Assembly (NCBI GenBank): GCA_023014365.1
Contig: JAEBUN010000037.1
Span: 124,001-188,000 of the forward strand
Reading direction: 5' to 3'
Length of the DNA: 64,000 nucleotides
From: Lepiota brunneoincarnata
Taxonomy: Eukaryota; Basidiomycota; Agaricomycetes; Agaricales; Agaricaceae
Position 1 is the first letter of the stretch. Each line of letters starts with the position of its first letter. Shown here one piece after another: positions 32,481 to 42,948 of this stretch. The notes beneath the pieces were generated by a model. The model worked only from the letters and a program-made list of their open reading frames with translations, made no database searches and was not told the DNA's origin. The position numbers and the translations under genes were made by a program.

Positions 32481-35320
32481 GTTTGACGATCAAAGTAGCC
32501 CCATCGACACGATGCAAACACAGGAAAAAACCTGGAAGGCGACCACTCCTGTCACAAAACGATCATCAAGTCAATGCCACGACACGAGGTGTGGACGGCA
32601 CTGACCCGCCGCCCGAGGGGAATATTTGTAGTGCGAGTCCTGTGACTATTTACAACTCACTCTTCCCGCATCCATATAATATTCACAACAATCAAAGAAT
32701 TTTGATGCAGCATGTCCTTCCTATGAGGATTCGGGAGAGACCTCAAACCTGGACCGCCCCAACGCCCCCATAACTTCACAGATCCAACGTACAGCAACAA
32801 ACTCATCACAACTCATGCACGATTTTTCCAGGTTCAGACCTCTAAATAATGATACCACCATCGCTATTGAATTTATCAAGAACCTCCAGTCTGCGCGTTT
32901 TGAAGATTCTGGACTTGATGCTCATATCGTCGAGCACAAACCTACAACAAGAGTCAACTTGCAGCCGATATGAAGTATGCGATGGACATATTTGTCGATC
33001 TCACGCACTCCTCCCTCAGAACATGTGACCACATCCGCGCATTGTATTTACGGCACAGAATCCATACCCACATGCCATCATGTATCCAAAGCTATCGAAA
33101 ATACCACAGGCATTGTTTCTCTCAATACGACATGTGTCCAGAAACGCATATTGCATATACTGGTCCATACGCTCATCTCGAGGCCCGTCCGGTTTGTAAC
33201 CTGAGCAGGTACCTCCCCGAGTCTGGTAAACCACGCCAACGCTTCCACACAATGTCTCTCGGCCCCCAACTTCAAGCACTGTGACGCCAGCCGGCACATG
33301 CGAAAGCAATGCGATATCGATAAGACCGGACTTGTAGCCTCGTAGAAAATTTGCGATCGGGTAAACGTGACATTCCCGTCTATCGAGACATATACATATG
33401 AGGGGAGTGAATATCTCAAAGCGGTCAGTGATGGAAACATAGGCGAAGACGACATGGTCCTCATGTTGTCCATCGATGGGGCGCAACTGTATGAGATTAA
33501 GCACTCCGACTGCTGGGTCTCTATCATGTCATGGCTCTACTTAATGAACTAAATGGACTACAAATTTGGGACTCTGTGGGGCATCTGGCGAGGCATGAGC
33601 CAGAGGGTGGTTCTTGCGTGAGGCGGACATGTGACAAGGTTACACCACTCATGAGTTAGTACGCGAAACTTTACCTTTGCAGTATATACCCTCCTCCCTC
33701 GCTTGCCAGCCTTCAGTTTCGCGTGGATACCACGCAATATCTAGCGCCCCTTTCAAAACCCACCCACCCATACCCTTCTTACATCCTTACTTCCCTCGTT
33801 TCCCCACTACTGGACTCGATACAGGTGCAGTTGAGAGGTGCACGGTTCCGGGTGACCCGACCGTGCTTCCTCCTCGACCTCACCACCCAGGGTCAACGGG
33901 GCTTGAAGAAAGCTCCGCCCTCTCTCTCCCAGCCTACGCAGTATCGAGTTCGGTCATTCTACATCGCTCGTAATTTATATGTTATATTTTATGTTACCTG
34001 GACGCCTCACAGTGCAAGATATGAGCGACGACGCTGCAGTTCATCAATTTTTCATTTTCTCAGTTGTACCGATGCTTCAGGAATGGCTGAGATTGATGGA
34101 TGCGTTGGTCATAGTGGCCGTCAAGGGTGTCGACTCTTCTGCCCAGTCACAGGACGCCGCAAACAAGGTGTCGGGATCTATTATCCTGCACTACTGAAAC
34201 CTCATGATCATGAGATGCCTGGTAGTGATCATCCCGATGTAAATCCAGTGCACTTGCCTTGCGGAAGCCCATACGAGTACTGGGAGTCATTAAGCTACCT
34301 CCTCTCATCGACATCCCACAGTGAACTCCTCCAGCGACACTTGGAAACAGGGACTGTCAAACCTACTTTGTTTTCTGCCTACCCGCTCAAGTCCATACTG
34401 CCTGTACCCAGATGTTTTGCCAGTGACATTATGTGTGTCTGCACACTCAATGTCCCAGCTGGCAGCCTTGCTTCTTTCACTCTGACGAAGAACTGCAACT
34501 TGCGATCCAGACAATGATATTACCACTTGGGAGTGGGCTGTGCTCAGGGATAGCGTGACTTGGAATGCACATGGAAAGCAAGTCACTGATGCGACAGCCT
34601 ACCTGCCTGGCTCGTTTGATTGCCCATCATGCAATCCTGCAGGGAAGATGAACTGTGGGTATAAAGCACAAGAGTTCCGTACATATTTCTATGGTCTAGG
34701 TCCAGCTCTTCTCTATGGCATTCTCCCTGAAAAATATTGGGTCAACTATTGCGAAATGGCTCAGGGTGTTCAGCAGATCCATCAAAAAGAAATATCAAAT
34801 CAAGAAGTTATCAAGGCGTATGGTCTTCTAATCAGATTTGTTACGGAGTTCAAGGAACTCTATTATCAACACAAGGTGTCACACCTCCACTTTTGTCGCC
34901 AGTGCATCCATGCGCTCCTTCATATTTGCCCTGAAATAGTTCATGTTGGGCCAGGAGCATGTTACGCACAGTGGACAATGGAATGTACAATTGGGAGTCT
35001 TGGTCAAGAAATTCGACAACACTCAAACCCCTACATGAACATCTTGAAGAGTGGCTTGTTATGATCTCAAATCAATGCCCTTTATGCAATATATCCCGAA
35101 CTCAACCAATCAAGTAGCCTCAACCTACCCCATACAGCGGCAGCCATGGGTGGTGACTTTTTTCTTTTGCATGCAAGAGATCAAGATCCTCATGAACTCG
35201 AAGGAGCTGAAGCCCATGTGTTACATGAATATCTGAAGCACCTATACAAGCACCCAATGGACCCTAAGTGGTCCCCTCGCTTGTACGATGGCACGTTTAC
35301 GTTTAGCAAATAATCAAATT
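32480..35320 (+). pseudogene. Plavaka/CACTA-like transposase pseudogene
   Basis: Split over frames, the plus strand shows the order typical of large basidiomycete Plavaka-type transposases. The blocks are FHTMSLGPQLQAL and KAMRYR, then SIDGAQLYEIKHSDCW with the catalytic-region Asp, MAEIDGCVGHSGRQGCRLFC, YLPGSFDCPSC, and a long C-terminal helical part (YGLGPALLYGILPEKYW, LHFCRQCIHALLHICPEI, QWTMECTIGSLGQEIRQ). The last block ends near 35320. A TIR element is inserted at 33571-34017 between the SDCW and DGCVGH blocks, and several frames are broken. No terminal inverted repeats of the transposon itself were found. The assignment rests on remembered motif order and not on a search. Confidence 0.7.
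33571..34017. mobile_element. TIR element R, copy 1 (non-autonomous, about 447 bp)
   Basis: Matches 55611-55828 plus 56563-56801. The ends are imperfect inverted repeats: CTGTGGGGCATCTGG on the left, and CTGTGAGGCGTCCAG read from the right in reverse complement. It interrupts the transposase pseudogene. A clear target duplication could not be fixed. It encodes no transposase; the frame over it is not a gene. A MITE is the simplest reading. Confidence 0.55.
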
Positions 35321-35469
35321 GTTCAGTCCCGTTGGATAGAATTAAGTCGGGAATTGGAAAAAAAAATATCCGAAGATCTCATTTCATAATGGTAAGCAGA
35401 ATCATCTAGTATTGCATGGGTATGGAATTCTCACATCCATGCAGTACATTTGCGATAACTCCAAAGAAT

Positions 35470-36065
35470 CCCAATATGGCGAGGTCTATTTCTTCCTCCA
35501 CCAACGAAAACCACCCATCCGCTAGTCCGACCACTCCCAAATCCATAGAACATGCTGCGTCTGTGGTGACTCAAACTGAAGACATCATCCTCACCAACCC
35601 TGTCAGTCAACAATCGAAAGGCCTCATCCACACTTCCATGGGTTTATCATTCGCTACCTTTGCGGGTTCGGTGATCTCGTATGGGACCACCCCGCTTTCT
35701 CTAAGCGAAGTTGCATTCGCACTGACAACCGTATACCACGGTGTTATAATTTACAACCGCTCGAAACGAAGGAACATGCGGGTGGCCCCACCAACCAGCG
35801 GCTTGCAGGGTCATTTCCCGCGTTGTCAACCAGGGTCAATATTTTTATTGTGTGGTGTATCACCATCGTATGGATGGGGGCGCTGGGTGTGGTGAGCGCG
35901 TCTACTGTCGTAATTTATGGTGATTTGGGGTCCGAGGAGCACGAACGTCGATTCGTTGCTGTACCGTTCGAATTTGGTTGTTTGGGTCTTGAGGCCTTTT
36001 GATGGTGGTGATTGGATTGTGGTGTAGACGCGAGAGGCGGCTTCTGTCGGAGGAGCCTGGGATCG
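35470..36065 (+). pseudogene. four-TM protein gene, copy TM2
   Basis: Matches TM1 from the NENHPSAS segment through all four helices, but the first 60 residues are replaced by unrelated sequence. A one-base deletion in GTGGCCCCACC (GTGGCTCCCACC in TM1) near 35788 shifts the frame after helix 2. The downstream frame keeps VNIFIVWCITIVW and then stops early near 36000. TM3 has the same deletion. Confidence 0.6.
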
Positions 36066-36529
36066 AGAGGTGATAGTATGGACGGTAAGGGTAAGGGCTA
36101 GCTTGGGGGGAAGGAGGATTAGTGGGGTGGGTTGGATTCGGGAGATTGGAGGTGTGCGAACTGAGAAGTGATGTGGTGAATCTGTACAAGTCCGCCGAGG
36201 CTTGCTTTCTAGGGTGGAACTGGGTGGACTCATTGGTAGCGCCGGGTAAGACCCTAATGGGGAAGTAGTAGCAAGGAATAGGTACTTAGATGTTGCAGTT
36301 CGGTTAGTGGGTTCTAACGTATCCCTTTCGCGACCACACAATCACCAACACGACGTTCAAAGGGACCATTCTGTTTCATTCCATCCCTAGAGCCAATTTT
36401 TTGTTTCCCTGTCCACACAGCAGCCCACAAGGGTGAGGACTTGTCAGGAGCTCTTGTTGTGCTGCCGGCATTATTGTGCAACACTTGCTGGTTATCAGGA
36501 TGCTGCGGTTCAAGTTATCCCTGACGATT

Positions 36530-36560
36530 CTTCGGACTTAGCAAGGGTTTGGTATATTAA
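36530..36560 (+). promoter_or_regulatory. small-gene family promoter, copy F
   Basis: AGCAAGGGTTTGGTATATTAAG: TATA element intact and dyad decayed in the same way as copy E. The leader intron is 36676-36724 (49 nt). Confidence 0.5.
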
Positions 36561-36738
36561 GTCCTTCACTTCCATTCTAAGTCAGAAGGCGAACACTTCT
36601 TCTGTTCCCAACACTGTACCCAAGCCCTCTTTGCTCAGTGGGTGTGCCAATTAGCAACTACTTGCCCTTTTAAAGGTAATTTGTGCGCCTCATGTTCTGT
36701 ACGCCCATTGATTTATTGATTAAGCAACAATATCTCCT

Positions 36739-36984
36739 ATGGACGACAAAAACCAAAAGAAAGCAGCAGGCCCGAGCAGAGCGAAAGCCCCGCAAAAAAA
36801 GCCCGCGCGCGCCCAAGACAGCAAACCACAACCTCCCGCAACGTTCAAAATATTTCGACAGGAACCCTCACAAAGACGGGCAATTCTTGAAAAGTCCCTA
36901 AAAGACGCAATGCAAGAAAACATATTAAACAATCAAGGGGAGGAGGAAGAGAATGACCGCGCAAAGAAAAAGGATAATAAATAG
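36739..36984 (+). CDS. repeat-family small protein, copy F (81 residues, Lys-rich)
   Basis: Starts MDDKNQKKAAGPSRAK after the family leader intron. It is very basic at the N-terminus (APQKKPARAQDSKPQ) and acidic then basic at the end (EEEENDRAKKKDNK). It resembles copy E in length and type, with a shared AMQENILNNQ / AMSENMIQSK-like middle. It has no Ser run, no signal peptide and no recognised domain. The decayed 3' ORF block EKGLIPPSKNVL follows at 37006-37052. Confidence 0.45.
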   Translation: MDDKNQKKAAGPSRAKAPQKKPARAQDSKPQPPATFKIFRQEPSQRRAILEKSLKDAMQENILNNQGEEEENDRAKKKDNK

Positions 36985-37069
36985 CAATGGCTTCTTGTGG
37001 ACTGAACATTTGGAAAAAGGGCTCATTCCCCCATCAAAAAATGTCCTTTGAGTAATATCATTTCTCGAC

Positions 37070-37680
37070 ATTTCAGAACATCCTAATTTGAACCATATAT
37101 ACGTGTGAAATACAAAATTCAATCTGGTCGATGGACTACCTGGGCCAGAAGGCTTTCAACGTTGCAAAATTCCGCTCATCTGGTCCATCCGCTATTTAGA
37201 AGTTCCCACACTCTGCATAGAGGCCCTGGTCAGAGATCACTACTTGATCATCGGACTGCTCTGTCAAAGGTGGCCCCACCAAAGGATGATAAATATAAAG
37301 TCAGAGAACGCTCTTCTCTCTCCAGAAATCTACATCCAAAACGTAACCCCGGGCCCACGGAAGTATGGACAAACGAACGAACATGAGTGACTTAATCGGG
37401 TCACAACCCTTCATCATCCCCCGACCGACTTAACGTGACCCAACTCCTCGTCATGGAGTCACTATCCACCGCTATGCAATTGTAGCTCCATTTTAATCTT
37501 TCATTTATCTTTGTCACCTTGTCTCTGGTTCACTGTTCAGTAGACTTTGTCGTAAAAATATGGCTTACGTAACGCTACTGTAGACGTGCCGGGTGCTCAG
37601 TGCTTGAATACCTCGGAGGGAGTATGATGAACACCGTGTGTCTGTTCTTTCGTTGTTGGTAAGATAACATCTGAGCGACA
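37070..37680 (+). repeat. module T and tail, copy F
   Basis: 37070-37400 is module T (see copy E). 37400-37640 is a further tail shared with 42400-42640 (GTGACCCAACTCCTCGTC, GACGTGCCGGGTGCTCAGTG). Neither part shows an ORF with family support. Confidence 0.5.
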
Positions 37681-37819
37681 CTACGCCGGGGCTTCTTTAA
37701 AAAAAAGGTCAGTTGATTGATCTTCTACAGCCCTGGATTCACAGAATTTGTGCGGCCGCACCGTCCCGGCTGCAGCGTGCTTCAAGGAGTTGTTTGCTGT
37801 GTGCCAGTGGGATTGACCC

Positions 37820-38345
37820 CTTTTGCAGCTAGTTATATGCTCGGTGAAATACAGAAGCTCGCAATACGTCATGGACGAGAGTGAAAGGATGCCCACTTGG
37901 GGGCGTCTTTCACTAGGGACGAGGGTGCCCTGCCGGAGCACAAGTGAACAGAACTGAGGTCTATTCGTGGGGAGACTGGGGAACTCGACCTCTCCCAGCT
38001 ACTTTATGCATGACGTAGCTGATTCTAATGGATGACACGCCGAAGAACTGCGAATCCTGGTGTAAGCCAGGTCCGCGGACTTACAGAGAGCATGGTAATA
38101 CCAAGTATCGGATTATAGATTTAGAGAGGCGAGAGAGAGGTATTGGTGAGGGAGGAGGCTGATGTTGTTACAAGGTAGGGCGTTGCACGCCACACCTGTC
38201 GGCCTCTATGGACTCACCCTTGACTTTGGCAATTTGCTGCGAGCTGCATTCCATGTGGATGTGGGGGAGATGTATATTGCGAATGGAAAACACCTTGTCA
38301 CTGCATCTTACATTTCCGAGGGCATGCGCGATCTTCAGCGCTACT
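37820..38345 (+). pseudogene. saccharopine dehydrogenase fragment P3, split by an insertion
   Basis: Matches the parent from the exon starting ASNMLGEVQKLAIRHG through the next intron to TASYISEGMR (parent 10400-10710). It is interrupted by a 204-bp element at 37882-38085. Frames are broken by small changes. Nothing of the LKR half is present. Confidence 0.7.
37882..38085 (+). mobile_element. 204-bp TG...CA element with 5-bp target duplication
   Basis: Begins TGAAAGGATGCCCACTTGG and ends CGCGGACTTACA, and is flanked on both sides by GAGAG (37877-37881 and 38086-38090). The parent gene has no insertion at this point. A second, diverged copy lies inverted at 55135-55341. TG...CA ends and a 5-bp duplication fit a tiny solo LTR (TRIM-like); no coding capacity. 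Confidence 0.65.
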
Positions 38346-38736
38346 GGATATGGCGCTTGGTGCACATGAATAAGTGTGGATGGGTGGGTTGAGTGCGAGT
38401 ATAAATACCTACGGGATGTGAAGTAGGATGTGACGATGATGGGGTATTCGAGTGTAGCCGGATCGCCGTCCCCATAACAGCTTGTTGAGAATCCCCAGAG
38501 CTCTCATTTTTGGAAGCCGTGTGCAAGTACGTTCGGCAAGATTCTCCTGCTTCTTGTCACTCCAGCCCTGCAGGTATAGCAGTTTAGTCCTCGGGACCTC
38601 GACGTTCTCCTGATGACAACCATGTACCCTTGGGGTATTCAACCCGACTGGTTCAGTGCATAGTTGACGTATAACTTCGAATAGTCCGGAAATGTTACGG
38701 GGGTGGTTACGGGAGGGGTGACAGCCATGCTAGAAA
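38346..38736 (+). repeat. upstream flank of TM3, shared with TM1
   Basis: 38530-38720 matches 29640-29850 (CGCCTGCTTCTTGT-type block, TATAACTTCGAATA), the 5' flank of the four-TM gene. This shows that the duplicated cassette includes upstream sequence. Confidence 0.5.
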
Positions 38737-39518
38737 ATGAGTGCAGCCATTATAAACACCTTCAGCCTTTGCTTCTGGTGCCTGTCAAGTAGGCGCGGAC
38801 ACTTTCCTTCATTCTCCGCCAACATGGAAAGGGAAGGTCTTCAAGGCGCACACGGGCTTCTTGGTACCACAACTCAACAAACCTCGGATTGACACTCCTC
38901 CACCTCCTGGACCATCTGTAGTGGCACAACCACCGTCGTCACCACCAGCGAAAACCACCCACCCGCCAGTCCGACCACTCCCAACTCCATAGGACGCGCC
39001 GCGTCAGTGGTGTCTCCCACTGCAGACATCATCCTCACCAACCCTGTCAGTCAACAATTGAAAGCCCTCGTCTACACTTCCATGGGTTCATCATTCGCTA
39101 GTTTTGCGACTTCAATGATCTCGTACGGGACCACCTCGCTTTTTCTAAGCGAAGTTGCATTCGTGCTGACAACGATACATCACGGTGTTATAATTTACAA
39201 TCGCTCAAAACGGAGGAGAATGTGGGTGGCCCCACCAACCAGCGGCTTGCAGGGTCATTTCCCACGTCGTCAACCAGGGTCAATATTTTTATTGTTTGGA
39301 GTATCACTATCGTATGGATGGGGGTACTGGGTGTGGTGAGCGCGTCTACTGTCGTCATTTATGGTGATTTGGGGTCCGAGGAGCACGAACGTCGATCTGT
39401 TGCTGCACCGTTCGGGCCTGGCTGTTTGGGTCTCGAGGTTTCTTTGATGGTGGTGATTGGATTGTGGTGTAAACATGAGAGGTGGCTTCTGTTGGAGGAG
39501 CTTGGGATCGAGAGGTGA
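38737..39518 (+). pseudogene. four-TM protein gene, copy TM3
   Basis: Starts MSAAIINTFSLCFWCL like TM1 and has nearly the whole TM1 sequence, but an early frame change brings a stop near 38890. The same one-base deletion as in TM2 (GTGGCCCCACC, near 39227) shifts the frame after helix 2. The C-terminal frame (39222-39518) is fully open through FIVWSITIVWMG to LLLEELGIER, so decay is recent or partly an assembly artefact. Confidence 0.6.
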
Positions 39519-39887
39519 TGGTATGGGCGGTAAGGGTAAAGGGCTGACTTGGGGGGAGTTAGATTCAGGAGATTGGAGGTGTGCGAACTGAGAGGTGACG
39601 CGAATCTGTGCAAGCCCGCCGAGGCTTGCTTTCTAGGGTGGAACTGGGTGGACCCATTGGTAACACCGGCTGATACCCCAATGGGGAAGTAGTAGTGGAG
39701 AATCCAGAATTTAGGGACTTAGATATCGCAATTTAGTTGGTGGGTCCATAATGTCCTTTTCGCAACCGTACAATCACCTGACGCAGGTTGTATCTTATTG
39801 TATCATAGCATGAGCGACAGGATATTCATATGAACCATTCTGATTCATTCCAGCCCAGAGCCAATCTTGTTTCCCTGTCCACACGGC

Positions 39888-40592
39888 TGTAGAGGTGGGC
39901 AAGCGGCTACACCTGCGAAGGCTGCCCTATGCCACCTCTTGTAGGACTTGGAACCCGAACTCGGAACCCGAAATCCGAACTCGGATCAAGAAACTCGGAG
40001 CGCCCAGCTGAACAAAGCCATTATCATTTCGCAACATATCCCTTTCACTTGAAACCTCTTACATTCCCTACCAAATAAGTTTTCACTACTTTTCTATCCC
40101 TTTCCCTGAACTTGAACCATAGCATAAGTTTTTCTCCCTTATTTAGATCTTTCTGAGCTTCACACACCACCCCGTTCACTAGTTCCCTTCAGCTTCCCTT
40201 ATATCTGTTCTCGTAGCCATGAAAACTTCTCATTCTTCCCCTGTTTCACCTTCACTATCCCCAGATTTGTCCTAGCATAATTATATCTGAATTTTTCGGT
40301 CTGTTTCGGTACAGAAAACATAGTCAGTAAAATATTTTGCTTGTATATAAAGTTCTGAGCTCGCTTATGAGCTTGGCAGTCAATTTATGACCCAGAAACT
40401 CCCTCTCGATCTCTTTTTCTCTCTCTCTCTCTTGATTATCTCGTCTTTCCCGGTTTTCGAAGCCCAGTGGTTGTTTCGCCAACCACACTCACTCCTTTGT
40501 TTGTTTGTGTTAGCGCTGTTTCGATTGTGTTTCGATTGTGTTTCGGTTTTGTTTCAGCGCCTTTCACGTGCTGAAGAGTCGAGTTCTCTTCA
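39888..40592 (+). repeat. solo LTR of the Gypsy family with 4-bp target duplication
   Basis: 705 bp, starts TGTAGAGGTGGG and ends GTTCTCTTCA, flanked by CGGC on both sides (39884-39887 and 40593-40596). It lies in the upstream region of copy G between CCCTGTCCACA and CACCCCACAAGGG, which are contiguous (ACAGCACCCC) upstream of copies D and E. This gives direct evidence of an empty site. Confidence 0.85.
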
Positions 40593-40625
40593 CGGCACCC
40601 CACAAGGGTGAGGACCTGTCAGGAG

Positions 40626-40794
40626 ATAAGATAGGCATCACCAGGGCCAAGCACCCTTTATGTAAGCAGAGATCAGCCGAAGTTCAGTCTCTTACTTCTT
40701 TAACACAAGTCACCAGAGTGGGAAGGTAAGACCTGAGTTGACGCTTCCATAATACATGTTACATAAAGTGCTTGTTCCTGGTGGCGCCTATCCT
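40626..40794. mobile_element. putative small TIR element in the copy G upstream region
   Basis: About 168 bp that interrupt the family upstream block between GTCAGGAG and TTGTGTTTCCGG, which are close together in copy E. The ends GATAGGCATCACCAGGG and (in reverse complement) GATAGGCGCCACCAGG form an inverted repeat of about 16 bp with two mismatches. No ORF. Confidence 0.5.
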
Positions 40795-40874
40795 ATTCTT
40801 GTGTTTCCGGCATCGTCGCGCAACACCATTGATTACCGAACTGCTCCGGTTCAAGTAGCCCCAACTTGTCTTTG

Positions 40875-40900
40875 GACCCACCCATGGATAGGTATATTAA
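40875..40900 (+). promoter_or_regulatory. small-gene family promoter, copy G
   Basis: ACCCACCCATGGATAGG followed directly by TATATTAAG. The upstream region is split by a solo LTR and a TIR element, but this core is intact. Confidence 0.5.
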
Positions 40901-41027
40901 GCCCTCACTTCAATTGCCACCTCACCAAGTCAGAGAGTGAACACCGCGATCTTCTCTTCCGAGCTCTGTATCCAAACCCTCTACACTCACTGAGTGTGCC
41001 AATTAGCAACCACTTGCACTTTGAAAG

Positions 41028-41076
41028 GCAGTTTTGTACGCCTGAGGTTCTCTATGCCCATTGAGTTACTGACTAG
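41028..41076 (+). other. 5'UTR intron of copy G with GC donor
   Basis: The family donor GTAGTTTTG is GCAGTTTTG here, and the acceptor is GACTAG. The length is 49 nt as in the other copies. A GC-AG intron is possible; otherwise splicing is lost. Confidence 0.5.
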
Positions 41077-41091
41077 GCAACAGCACCTCGA

Positions 41092-41313
41092 ATGGCCAAC
41101 AAAATATCAGGCGAGGGACTGGACAAGGACTTGCAACGCCTCACGGTGCCGGTACCAGCAGATCAACGGTTACAACCACTGACCGGGTATGACACCAAGA
41201 AATCACCTTTACCCACAATGAAGGTCCTCGGAATACAAAAATTTCCCGCGTTTAGACAACAGGATAACACTACACACAACCAAACAAGGAACTTAAAAAG
41301 GAGTGGTGCATAA
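41092..41313 (+). CDS. repeat-family small protein, copy G (73 residues)
   Basis: Starts MANKISGEGLDKDLQ in the family position. It has no Ser run and little similarity to copies A-F except for being short, hydrophilic and basic at the C-terminus (TRNLKRSGA). No signal peptide or domain. A block at 41402-41498 encodes SPSKREYLEDLGF and ends LVKKGLIPLSKKDL, matching the ORF after copy E. An intron between the two parts is possible but not shown. Confidence 0.4.
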   Translation: MANKISGEGLDKDLQRLTVPVPADQRLQPLTGYDTKKSPLPTMKVLGIQKFPAFRQQDNTTHNQTRNLKRSGA

Positions 41314-41529
41314 AATATGTAGTTTTCTCTCTCCCGACAAAAAAATAGTATCTTGAGTCCTCCGTATTCTCTTGCCCCGTTGTTCCTCCTCTTCTTTAGT
41401 GAGGTCACCTTCCAAGAGGGAATATTTGGAGGACTTGGGCTTTGATAGCAACTTGGTGAAAAAAGGGCTCATTCCCCTGTCAAAAAAAGACCTTTGAGTA
41501 ATACCATTTCTCGCCATCTCAGAACTATC

Positions 41530-42640
41530 TGATTTGAACATACATACATGTGAAATACAAAATACAAGCTGGTCAATGGACTACCTAGGCCAGAAAGCTT
41601 TCAGCTTCGAAAGTCCAGCTCGTCTAGTCCATCCACCCAGAATTCTAGTTAAATGTTCCCACGCGGTCTCGGTCGGAGATCACTACTTGATTATCGGACT
41701 GCTCCGCTTCAAAGGTGATCCCACCAAGGGGCGGGATATATCAAGTCAGGCCGAGAGGGCCGAGAGCACCACACAAAATAGAAGGGGGTGCCAGGGTGAG
41801 GCCAAGGGAGGAAAACAGGGAATGTGACATGGGGAAGATCGCAAACATAATGAACAGGTTGGGGACCCACAACCCTTACAATCCATTGACTTTGTACTGA
41901 ATTAAATTCACTACCTTGCTGAACTTGTTTCCGTACAAAGGGAACTGGTCACGAAGGATGAACTTTGACCAAGGTCGTTACTTACCATCCGGTGTTGTGC
42001 GGGTTCATAAAATCATTCATGTAGCGTCCATGAGTCATTCATGTAGGCATGAACTTGATGCGGCGCCGTAATCATGTCATGCCGCTAGTAGTAAGCACAA
42101 TGAATATCATGATGATTCCTTCGTGACTTCATGAATGGCACAACACTGTTACCATCTGAGCCTGGGAGCTCGTTCCCTTGTGAATTCTTTTATCGCTGGT
42201 AAGCAGGGCTTGGTATTATGAAAATGGCGCCCGAGCACCGTTAATGGGATATAGGCACTGCCAGCACCAGGGAAGCATACCTGGTGAATACCTCAGGGGT
42301 ACGCATAGGAACGAGGGCCATATGGGTTTTGGTGGCTTCGACTGAAATATATTCAACTGTGTCCTTGGGGTGTGCTTGTCGATTACCCTTAATCATCCCT
42401 TGACCAACACCTCCGAATTTGAGGTGGCCCAACCCCTCGTCATGACTCACTATCCGCCGCTGTGCAATTGTGGTTCCATTGAATTTTTATTCATATTTGT
42501 CACCTTGTCTTCAGCTCAATGCCCAGTAGACTTGTTGTAAAAATATGCCTTGCAAAATGCTAGTCAAGACGTGCCAGGTGCTCAGTGCGTGAATATCTCG
42601 GAGGAGGTATGTGCATTGTGTCACATAGTTCTTTTGCATC
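41530..42640 (+). repeat. module T and tail, copy G, with spacer
   Basis: 41530-41745 matches module T of copies E and F, then diverges. 42400-42640 matches the tail after copy F (37440-37640). The 41750-42400 spacer shows no gene; 42010-42140 is rich in short ATCATGA-like words. Confidence 0.45.
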
Positions 42641-42948
42641 ATATGTACAATCCACGTACCGTTCAGACTGATCCTGACTCATGTAAAAGTACTCATCCTG
42701 GAACCAACCGGCTTCAACAACGTGGGGTTGCAACTCGACCTTGGTACCGTAGCTCAACAATTCCCAAAAAATATTCCCCAGAATCACAATCCTCCACTGC
42801 GACGATATTGAAACCACCAATGTGACAGGTAGCATGCTTTTTACCTTTCTTGCTTTCGGAAAACCCGAAAACTAGTGGTATCTCTCCAGAAGTGCCGGAA
42901 CGACGTAGAACTGAGCTTGAAACTCGGAATGCGGATGGGGACTATGCT

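Noticed and set aside
33016..33504. 162-residue minus ORF
   Set aside because: Antisense of the transposase pseudogene, whose plus-strand motifs are convincing.
33723..34517. 264-residue plus ORF
   Set aside because: It is a read-through from element R into the transposase remnant, not one gene.
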